A stretch of DNA of 64,000 nucleotides from an archaeon (lineage in GTDB: Archaea > Thermoproteota > Nitrososphaeria > Nitrososphaerales > Gagatemarchaeaceae): NCBI GenBank assembly GCA_021848045.1, contig JAJZNC010000060.1, positions 62,001-126,000 on the forward strand, given 5' to 3'. Positions 57,973 through 64,000 of this stretch are shown here, piece by piece. The notes under the pieces were generated by a model, which saw nothing but the letters and a program-made list of their open reading frames with translations, did no database searches and was not told where the DNA came from. The position numbers and the translations under genes were made by a program. Every line of letters begins with the position of its first letter. The first letter of the stretch is position 1.

Positions 57973-58443
57973 CTAAAAGCCGAAAAGTCGTGTTATGACT
58001 AACATTGATGAATTTGAACGTAATTGGGTGTGCGAACCTGCCTTGTCGCTGGAGCGGATTATCTCGCGCTTCCTCTTCGAGGGCTCTATCCAGTCCAGCG
58101 CGCGATAGACCCTCTGCACCTTCTTCCTGTTGACGGGCGTGCCGAGCACCCTGGTGAGCTGCGCCGCTATCCTCCTCGTCCCGTAGGTGGGCCTCTTGAC
58201 GGCTATCTCTCTTGCCTTCTCCGTGACAACGGGGTCGAGCGAGACCGTACGCCTCGTCTTCGCGTAGTAGTAGAGGTTCCTGCTCGCGCCTGCGTGGAGG
58301 AGCGCCTTCCCGAGGCTCATTCCAGAGTCAGGCATCGCCCTGATCACCAAGAGCCTCTCCCCCTTTGTCTGCTCCAAAATGTTGGACGAATCGGTTGGAA
58401 CGGCACTAGCATAGCTGGATCGTTGGAAGCACGCTCGAACCAT
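57973..58443 (-). pseudogene. Truncated IS3-type transposase (OrfB N-terminal part)
   Basis: The frame contains the HTH_21-type N-terminal region of IS3 OrfB: GERLLVIRAMPDSGMSLGKA, ASRNLYYYAKTRR and PTYGTRRIAAQLTRVLGTPV then NRKKVQRVYRALDW. The DDE catalytic core that should follow is absent, and the ends of the frame read through unrelated sequence. Its GC-rich composition contrasts with the AT-rich neighbourhood, so it is a later insertion remnant, now overlapping the 3' end of the propeller gene. Confidence 0.75.
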
Positions 58444-60130
58444 TGAATATGTGCAGCGTCACGCATACCCCGTACCCAGCTATCCAACCTCCCGCGGCCG
58501 CCCAAATTGGCCCGCTTGCTGACCCCGCCACCTGGGTAAGGGAAGGTATTGAAAACGCGATAATAGCGGTGCCGTTATAACCAACCAATTCCGCTTGGTT
58601 GGTGGGGTACTCACCACCGAAGAGAACCGCCGAGTCAGTCTGTATCACGGCAACAGGATTACCTGACACCCTCGCGAAGCTATAGTTCCATAGTAGATTC
58701 CCTGCTGAGTCAAGCAACATGACTCCTGTATCATCTCCAATGGCGATGTGGGAACCGTCCGAAGACATGACCACAGGCTGCACCTCCGTGAAGAGCTGCC
58801 GTTGCCAGAGCAAGGCCCCCCGGGTCCCGTCAAAGTAGAGCAGACTGCCGTTGTCGGCACCGGATACGGTTCCCACCGCCACGCGGGACCCATTGCTCGA
58901 CATTTGGATGAATTTGACATTCGGTTCTTCAGTGTAATTCCAGACCTGCTGCCCTTGTGAATTCAGATAGAACACCCCCTTGTCAGCGTATGTAATCGCG
59001 CTCCCATCGTTCGACATTGCGAATTGACCGATTGAGCCTCGAGTAGGGGAGGTGTAGTTCCAGAGATCGAGTCCATCGCTGTTGAAGCAGATTATCCCGC
59101 TTTGGCCGTTCCCGTTTGTGTATGCCACGACGACTTTCGACCCGTTACCTGACATGGCGACATTCTGCAGGTACGTCCCCTGCGCCGCCGTGAAGTTCCA
59201 GAGCGCCGCACCCCCTCTATTGAAGACCAACAGTTGGCTGCTGCCATTTACTGGGCACAAGCATGGACCCTCCCCGAACGCCTGTCCGTTTCCTGCTGTC
59301 CCGGTGGCAGCGACATAAGAGCCATTGCCTGAAATTGCCACCGAGCCGACGGTACTGCCGTTTGTCACGTGCCTCCAGACCACTCTTGGTTGCCCCTTCA
59401 GGGCTACAAGATACACAGAGCCGTTATACCCACCCGTATCTGACGTTCCGGCCGCGGCGTAGGTTCCGTCAGGGCTTACGCTGAGTGCGTCAACTGTTTG
59501 GATTCCTGATAGATTGGTTGGCGCGGTATTCGGAAACTCGATGCTGAAGTTAAGATAGTTCCAAATCTCCCGATAAATCAGCCAGGTTTCATTCGCGACA
59601 GAGTATGAGTAGAAATCCTGTGCGGTGACAGTGCCCCTGAAATTACCGAGGAAGGGGTTTTCTCCGTAAAAGCTGAAGTTCGAGTTAACCACCGCTGACT
59701 TCTCTGATGTCACAGTTACGCTCTGAGTTAGGTTCGCTATGGTGGAGGGACTTCTCCAAGGTGCGAATGTGCTGTTCACCAGTGAGAGTATCTCTTTCGG
59801 ACCGGTGTAGACGCCCTTAAGTCCTGCCAGGTTGCCCAAACCCAACCAAATCAGGGTCGCATTTCCAGCGTACTGGCCAGCGATTCCTGACACATTGCCG
59901 TCGGAAAGGAGCTGCATATGGTGGGTGAAGTCGCTGAGCACAATGTCCGTCATTGACGTGCTCGCTGACGTAGTCGCGGTTTGAGACTGGGATGATCTCG
60001 GTGACGAATTCGAACTAGAAGGTCGTGACTGCAACAGTAATCCATAACCCGCGAAAGCCACGACAATCAACACGACCATTGCTAGGGTTACCAGCTTTGT
60101 TGAGACTCCAGACCGCCCTCCACGCTTCAA
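58406..60130 (-). CDS. Anchored extracellular beta-propeller protein
   Basis: 574 residues. N-terminal transmembrane anchor (LVTLAMVVLIVVAFAGYGLL), Ser-rich linker, an SnoaL/NTF2-like region (about 60-195, including LSDFTHHMQLLSDGNVSGIA and ANETWLIYREIWNYLNFS) and then a six- to seven-bladed propeller with repeated blades of the form MSxNGSxVAVGT ... LYFDGTRGALLW and WNYTxP, similar to PQQ/YVTN-type repeats. Many sequons. The 3' end abuts the transposase remnant, so the last blade may have been altered. Confidence 0.75.
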   Translation of the reverse strand: MKRGGRSGVSTKLVTLAMVVLIVVAFAGYGLLLQSRPSSSNSSPRSSQSQTATTSASTSMTDIVLSDFTHHMQLLSDGNVSGIAGQYAGNATLIWLGLGNLAGLKGVYTGPKEILSLVNSTFAPWRSPSTIANLTQSVTVTSEKSAVVNSNFSFYGENPFLGNFRGTVTAQDFYSYSVANETWLIYREIWNYLNFSIEFPNTAPTNLSGIQTVDALSVSPDGTYAAAGTSDTGGYNGSVYLVALKGQPRVVWRHVTNGSTVGSVAISGNGSYVAATGTAGNGQAFGEGPCLCPVNGSSQLLVFNRGGAALWNFTAAQGTYLQNVAMSGNGSKVVVAYTNGNGQSGIICFNSDGLDLWNYTSPTRGSIGQFAMSNDGSAITYADKGVFYLNSQGQQVWNYTEEPNVKFIQMSSNGSRVAVGTVSGADNGSLLYFDGTRGALLWQRQLFTEVQPVVMSSDGSHIAIGDDTGVMLLDSAGNLLWNYSFARVSGNPVAVIQTDSAVLFGGEYPTNQAELVGYNGTAIIAFSIPSLTQVAGSASGPIWAAAGGWIAGYGVCVTLHIFNGSSVLPTIQLC

Positions 60131-60571
60131 GAGGAATTCCCCCTAATTTTTAGATGACGAGTCTTTTAGAGATATTGGAGGAATGTTCTCAGTCGGGAGG
60201 TCGGGAGACGCAAAAAGCTTACCGAGAGCAATGAAGGAGTAAGGAGTCGCTTTTCGCATAATCTCAGCGCGGACTCAGCATGCGTGTACATTTTCCATCA
60301 GACGCTCATTACGTCTGTAGCAAACAGGGCAGAAATGAGCCGTTCTCGATACGCGGAGCGGCATTTTCACCCACTTTTGGGAATCTCTGGTTAGTCTGAA
60401 CATGATTGCGTTTCCTGAAATGTTTCGTCGCCACCAGAGGACAATCAAACTATCTTGTGGCAGATCCGGTCGGTTCAGATTCGTTCCCCAATTTTCCAGT
60501 AGGGCGCTTGTTCCGAAAGAAACCAGATAGGATGAGACGGCCCAACTTTCGCGCGTGATGTTCCTTCCTTC
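60131..60571. other. Intergenic stretch within the element
   Basis: About 440 bp, AT-rich, no convincing gene. It holds the promoter of the propeller gene (minus-strand TATA-like CTAAAAAT near 60145). Confidence 0.4.
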
Positions 60572-61816
60572 TCAGGCTCCATCGCTTGTATCCCAATGAA
60601 TTAGGAAGGTTCCGTACCCGTTCCCAACTTTGCTCATTGCGTCTGTTGTTGTCTGTTGATAATTGTTGTTGTACATATAGACCCCGTATCCATCCCCTGC
60701 GCTGTAGTACGAATAGACCCCAGTGTAGTCTCCGGTCAATCCGCCGGGGTTGAAGGCTACGTCTGTGAAATTCCAATCCGAGAATCCAGCCAGTTGATAT
60801 ACGGTATTCCACTCTCCCATGAACGCGGCGTATACAGGCGTGAATGGGTTCGTTGAGTCCCCTATGCTCACCGGGTTCCCGTTCGGCTGGGCGTCGCATA
60901 GTTCGCTTGACGTCCAGTCATTGAGGAATATGTAGTAGCCGTTTCCGCTGTAACCCGTGTATGGCAATTCATTCTCCTCGGTTGATTCCATTTCGTCGCC
61001 TGGATTGACTTCGCCATTAGCATACTGCATGTTAGGACAGTACTGGACGCTGGATTGACACCATGTGTCACTGTATCCCTTACAATAGATTTCAGTCCAT
61101 CCTTCATAGTCAACATAATCATTAGGAGGCGGATTTACGTTGGGAAAAATCGTTGAAATGATGCCCGCCTGGACTATTGTGGCATCACTCTGGGACGCCG
61201 TCTTTTGGTCCGTGAGCCCAACCCACTCGGACAGGTCACACTTGTAGGAAGACGTGCAGGTTATCGTACCTCCTGGCTCCTTTAGTTGAGGAATATACCA
61301 TATCGCATCAGACTCGTAGACTTGCTGACTCGCTCCTGAGTTTCCGGCTATTGCGTAGCCACTCCACTGACAGGAAGAGGAGCAACTTGGGGATATTGAC
61401 TCGGACACAGCAGGAGAAATGTGAGCCCAATTTACCACGTCAGTCGTTGGATTTTCCGAAATCGTGAGAGTATAGTCCGACCCATTAGCGCTTCGAGCGA
61501 GGAAGTTCACAGCTACGCCAGTCCAAGAGACAGTGCAATCCGATCCATACGACCATCCATCGTCGGAACCTGTGTACGTTACACTGAAGCCAGCTGCAAG
61601 TTGTTGGTACTGCGGTGTGGAAACGGCGAAAGAAATCGCCGCTTGAGAGGATACCGCTTCTGGTGCTCTAGTCACCTGGGCTTCTAGAGTCCCCATTGTG
61701 CAATCGACAGACGTCTGCGCATGAACAATCGACATGGAGCTCACTATGCCAATGACAATTGTGACCATTGTGACCGCTGCAAAGAATCTAAGGCCGCTTG
61801 ATGTCGATCCTCTCAT
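60572..61816 (-). CDS. Eqolisin-like (G1 family) glutamic peptidase, secreted
   Basis: 414 residues with a signal peptide (RFFAAVTMVTIVIGIVSSMS, then VHA). The peptidase G1 (A4/eqolisin) pattern is visible: QWSGYAIAGNSG, DAIWYIPQL, CDLSEWVGLTD then DATIVQAGI with the expected Gln, and DYEGWTEIYCKG with the expected catalytic Glu, followed by EVNPGDEM. Several cysteines. G1 peptidases act at acidic pH and are known mainly from fungi, with some prokaryotic members. The gene has a clear TATA box and palindromic operators, and a winged-helix gene upstream. Confidence 0.75.
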   Translation of the reverse strand: MRGSTSSGLRFFAAVTMVTIVIGIVSSMSIVHAQTSVDCTMGTLEAQVTRAPEAVSSQAAISFAVSTPQYQQLAAGFSVTYTGSDDGWSYGSDCTVSWTGVAVNFLARSANGSDYTLTISENPTTDVVNWAHISPAVSESISPSCSSSCQWSGYAIAGNSGASQQVYESDAIWYIPQLKEPGGTITCTSSYKCDLSEWVGLTDQKTASQSDATIVQAGIISTIFPNVNPPPNDYVDYEGWTEIYCKGYSDTWCQSSVQYCPNMQYANGEVNPGDEMESTEENELPYTGYSGNGYYIFLNDWTSSELCDAQPNGNPVSIGDSTNPFTPVYAAFMGEWNTVYQLAGFSDWNFTDVAFNPGGLTGDYTGVYSYYSAGDGYGVYMYNNNYQQTTTDAMSKVGNGYGTFLIHWDTSDGA

Positions 61817-61829
61817 TTCCAGAGTGTTG

Positions 61830-61909
61830 CTAATGAAATCATTAGGATATAACTCATGCAGAATCTAACATCAGGGATTAATCATCCCTGATTTGTAATC
61901 CGGGATTAC
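61830..61909 (-). promoter_or_regulatory. Operators and TATA box of the peptidase gene
   Basis: Three inverted repeats: CTAATGA-AA-TCATTAG (61830-61845), ATCAGGGAT-TAATC-ATCCCTGAT (61870-61892) and GTAATCC-G-GGATTAC (61895-61909). On the minus strand a TATA box (GTTATATCC, about 61846-61854) lies between the first and the other two, placing the transcript start next to the ATG at 61816. Good sites for the upstream winged-helix protein. Confidence 0.7.
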
Positions 61910-61985
61910 AGATACTGGTTTCAGAAGATTCCTCCGGATTGCGCTCGTGCCGAGACACAAAGACAGTCGTCGACTGCTACTGAGC

Positions 61986-62279
61986 TCAGTGACCGTATCC
62001 TTCCAAGGTTACCAACGTCTTGTAGGCTCTCAACCATTCTCTCCCCTTGACCGTCATGGAGTATTTCTTGCGGCCTTTGGACTCGTCTATGACTTGAACA
62101 AATCCCCAAGAAAGCAACTGTCTGAGATAACTGCGTGCAACGTCGACGTTGAGATTGGTGGAGGTCACTATCCTGTTCTGGGTGGCATTACCATGGGTCA
62201 GGATTTCCAGAATCGACGCGAGCATATCTCGCCAAGTTCGTCGCCATGATCTTTGGGCCAACCCGTATACCGGATTCAC
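61986..62279 (-). CDS. Winged-helix regulator
   Basis: 97 residues: MLASILEILTHGNATQNRIV (helix 1), TNLNVDVARSYLRQLLSWGF (recognition helices), VQVIDESKGRKKYSMTVKGR (wing) and a final helix. This short archaeal winged-helix type is often an element-encoded repressor. ATG 62222 (MLASILE) is an alternative start. Directly upstream of the peptidase gene and its operators on the same strand. Confidence 0.75.
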   Translation of the reverse strand: MNPVYGLAQRSWRRTWRDMLASILEILTHGNATQNRIVTSTNLNVDVARSYLRQLLSWGFVQVIDESKGRKKYSMTVKGREWLRAYKTLVTLEGYGH

Positions 62280-62520
62280 AAATTGTAGGCCTGAACTTAT
62301 GGGTTGTGAAATAAATCATTCAGGCTAGGTTGGCCAAGTCACCATTAAGATCTTGTCGTAGTCGGGTGGCGGTGTCGCTTCGTATCATGACGACCCTCTT
62401 TTGGCGACTTTTCGTGCGGGAAAAACGCCTCAATTACGAGCTGTCATGCCATCAAGCGAAATCGCCTACCTTCCTTTGCACCACAATAGCAGCGAACTTG
62501 AACGCAACTACGTCTAAGAA

Positions 62521-62533
62521 CCCTGCGACCGCA
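62521..62533 (+). repeat. Right attachment repeat (attR)
   Basis: CCCTGCGACCGCA, identical to the 3' end of tRNA-Gly at 50594-50606. It is the only other copy I find in the window and marks the right edge of the element. A 49-codon minus-strand frame (62452-62601) spans it but has no recognisable product. Confidence 0.75.
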
Positions 62534-62693
62534 ACCCTTCCTCTCTCTTTTGCTCCACTTCCAGCAGTACCAGCAACGCGCTCTACCACCATCGTGCTCA
62601 TACGCACGCCTCCTGTCCCCGGCCCGATGACACGTCTTAAGTAGCGAACAGCATTAGACCGAGATTCACTCCGATGGCCCTGAGGCTTGTCAT

Positions 62694-62828
62694 ATGGCGC
62701 TGCCAGTAGAACAGAGGGCTCTTCTTATTGTCGGCCTGACTGTAATCGTGATTGTCGTGGTGTCCCTGATACGCTTCTTGAGAGGCAGACCTATCTCCAA
62801 CTTCTCATCCTCACCCAGGAAACAGTAG
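62694..62828 (+). CDS. Single-pass small membrane protein, unknown
   Basis: 44 residues: a short polar start, one transmembrane helix (ALLIVGLTVIVIVVVSLIRF) and a basic tail (LRGRPISNF...RKQ). It is outside the element's right repeat. Composition is the only support; no family can be named for so short a protein. Confidence 0.4.
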   Translation: MALPVEQRALLIVGLTVIVIVVVSLIRFLRGRPISNFSSSPRKQ

Positions 62829-63087
62829 GCTTTGGAGTTAGCTAGCCTAGTCGCCCTAGCACTTGCCACCATCCGGACGATCGTCTGTCACATCATAGGC
62901 ATGCGAGAAGCGTGAGGTCTATGGCATGTCCACGGTTTGCGATTGACTTTTCAACTCGCTGCGACCGGACTCCTAGACTCCCCCCATTCCCGCTTGCGAT
63001 GGCGCTGGGCCACGATCGCTGGTCGCGCTGGGAAGCGGACCGCGCCGTTCGGGGGCGGGTTCTCAACAGCGAGAAACGACCACCGGT

Positions 63088-63096
63088 AATAAATAC
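63088..63096 (+). promoter_or_regulatory. TATA box of the structured RNA
   Basis: TAATAAATA, about 25 bp before the predicted 5' end of the RNA at about 63114. Confidence 0.55.
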
Positions 63097-63113
63097 GGCG
63101 GGGCATGACTACC

Positions 63114-63344
63114 GGCTGCCATCCGGCAAAGAGGGATGAATTCGTGGAATCAGAAACAGCGTGGAGGGAAGCCTCGACGTTTGGTACCAATTCACGACCG
63201 CCTAGGCGAGGAGAGTACGAAAGGACGAAAGTCCGGACTTCAGGCTGCGTCGAGGCGAGGGCGAACCGGGACGACGGTAATGAAGGAAAGTAGCTCGACC
63301 GGCTCCAAAGGAAAGCCACATCCATCCTGAGAGCCGGATGGCAG
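63114..63344 (+). ncRNA. Candidate structured non-coding RNA, unassigned
   Basis: No protein frame fits here on either strand, but nested complementary segments do: closing helix CTGCCATCCGGC (63116-63127) with GCCGGATGGCAG (63333-63344), 12 perfect pairs; inside it GGGATG (63133-63138) with CATCCT (63323-63328); TGAATT with AATTCA; CCTCGACG (63172-63179) with CGTCGAGG (63248-63255); and a GNRA hairpin GGAC-GAAA-GTCC (63223-63234). The TATA box at 63088 places the start at the base of the closing helix. Size would allow RNase P RNA, but I do not see its conserved core; SRP RNA motifs are also missing. Identity open. Confidence 0.6.
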
Positions 63345-63473
63345 AATCCCACCGGCGCGGGGCCGTCTTCCAGTGAAGGGAGATGCGCCGTTCTCATGCG
63401 TGAAAACCGTGCCCGCATCTTAAATCTCTCGTCGACTTCACTCCTGAGCGTGTAACACAGAGGTCGCAGAGAG

Positions 63474-63893
63474 ATGGACTCCTCGAAGATCAAGGCAATC
63501 GCCGATGAGATAGTCATGGCGACCACCGGGCTGCCTTCAGCGGGTGCAGTCAGGGAGCTGTTGGCCGAGTACGTCTCACAGCCGTCTCAGGAGAGACGGA
63601 TAGTCATACTGGCCGACGTCTACTCGTGCGTGTTGCAGGACCTTGAGTCGCCTGCCCCGGCCCTAGAGGCGGGAGAACCGCGGGACGACCCGCCACAGGA
63701 ATACACAGGCGTTCGGGACAGGGCGACCTTGGACGGGCAGCTCAACCAGCAGAACACAGCGTGCTCGTTCTGCGAGCTCATCCACGAGTTCTACCCGGGG
63801 GGAACGGCAGGGAGACACACCAGGAGGATGATTGCCAATCACCTCGAGCGGGAGCACGGGGTCGACCTCATCCACAGTAGAATCGCGAGATGA
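63474..63893 (+). CDS. Zinc-binding protein, unknown
   Basis: 139 residues. Helical N-terminal half (IKAIADEIVMATTGLPSAGA, VRELLAEYVSQPSQERRIVI), an acidic Pro-rich linker, and a C-terminal C2H2-like site: CSFCELIHEFYPGG followed by RHTRRMIANHLEREHG. A TATA-like CTTAAATC lies at 63419-63426 and the ATG follows after about 50 bp. It sits next to the structured RNA. No named family; a nucleic-acid-binding role is plausible from the zinc site only. Confidence 0.6.
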   Translation: MDSSKIKAIADEIVMATTGLPSAGAVRELLAEYVSQPSQERRIVILADVYSCVLQDLESPAPALEAGEPRDDPPQEYTGVRDRATLDGQLNQQNTACSFCELIHEFYPGGTAGRHTRRMIANHLEREHGVDLIHSRIAR

Positions 63894-64000
63894 GGTAGAG
63901 GCCTGCGAGAGCAGGTGCCCCAGCGTCTAGGGCTCAGGCTATCCGCGCGTTCACGTTGATTACGTGGGTCATGCTGTAGACCGCCGGGCAGCGCTCTTCA

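Larger units (their letters stand above)
50594..62533. mobile_element. Integrative element at tRNA-Gly (about 12 kb)
   Basis: Bounded by perfect 13-bp direct repeats CCCTGCGACCGCA: the 3' end of tRNA-Gly (left) and 62521-62533 (right). A tyrosine integrase begins 50 bp inside the left end. The interior is visibly more AT-rich than the flanks, holds mostly unknown genes, regulators with palindromic operators and a truncated transposase, and lacks housekeeping genes. The tRNA remains intact on the left side. No replication initiator, capsid or conjugation gene is recognised, so it may be a satellite, a decayed virus/plasmid or an accessory island. Confidence 0.8.

Noticed and set aside
63114-63344. 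Calling the structured RNA RNase P RNA
   Set aside because: The conserved CR-I (GAGGAAAGTCC-like) and CR-V (ACAGAA plus P4 partner) could not be matched, so the name is left open.
1-64000. CRISPR arrays, rRNA genes, replication origin repeats
   Set aside because: No regularly spaced direct repeats, no rRNA sequence and no clustered origin-recognition motifs were seen on reading.

Overview
This window comes from a high-GC archaeon, most likely a member of the Thermoproteota/TACK group and possibly close to the Nitrososphaeria (thaumarchaeal-like); the exact lineage is inferred, not shown. The archaeal signature genes are unambiguous: TFE, Trm56, TiaS, Tsr3, Nep1, P1/P0/L1/L11, Spt5-SecE, DtdA, FtsY, prefoldin alpha, aIF6-L31e-L39e-PDCD5-S19e-Rpp21, archaeal-type LeuRS and AlaRS, Mre11-Rad50 and NreA. 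GTG and TTG starts are common, stop/start overlaps are frequent, and several TATA boxes lie so close to start codons that leaderless mRNAs are likely.

Layout. 1-2579: translation/transcription cluster (HflX, Trm56, TFE, HD protein). 2630-2790: an initiator tRNA-Met gene interrupted by four introns, each with a bulge-helix-bulge fold. 2945-4293: a decayed secreted-protein gene and a coupled pair of unknown genes. 4287-5093: fluoride module (fluoride riboswitch, FluC/CrcB, DUF190). 5169-9934: two tandem MutS-type ATPases, TiaS, a glyoxalase-fold protein. 10271-11957: small genes and remnants. 12110-15431: a three-gene operon (degenerate HerA-like ATPase, RecA-family ATPase, membrane protein) whose promoter shares a 19-bp element with a nearby membrane-protein gene. 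15761-22541: a mixture of decayed genes, Tsr3, a molybdopterin oxidoreductase and two anchored extracellular proteins. 22645-27307: Mre11, Rad50, NreA. 27304-33305: assorted metabolic and unknown genes. 33343-49223: aminoacyl-tRNA synthetases and ribosomal/translation clusters, with the usual L11-L1-L10-L12 order broken because the L12 gene is on the opposite strand. 49746-50606: Nep1 and a tRNA-Gly(TCC) with three introns.

50594-62533 is an integrated mobile element of about 12 kb. It starts at the 3' end of that tRNA-Gly, immediately carries a tyrosine integrase, is visibly more AT-rich than the flanks (especially 55-62 kb), and ends at a 13-bp perfect repeat of the tRNA 3' end. Its cargo is an acetyltransferase, a ribbon-helix-helix protein, three winged-helix regulators (two next to clear palindromic operators), a membrane-protein/coiled-coil operon, a truncated IS3-type transposase, a large anchored beta-propeller protein and an eqolisin-like (G1 family) glutamic peptidase. 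To the right of the element, 63114-63344 looks like an unassigned structured RNA with its own TATA box and a 12-bp closing helix, followed by a small zinc-binding protein gene.

The most unusual items are the four-intron initiator tRNA, the three-intron tRNA-Gly that also serves as attachment site, the HerA-like/RecA/membrane operon with its shared operator, and the unassigned structured RNA.
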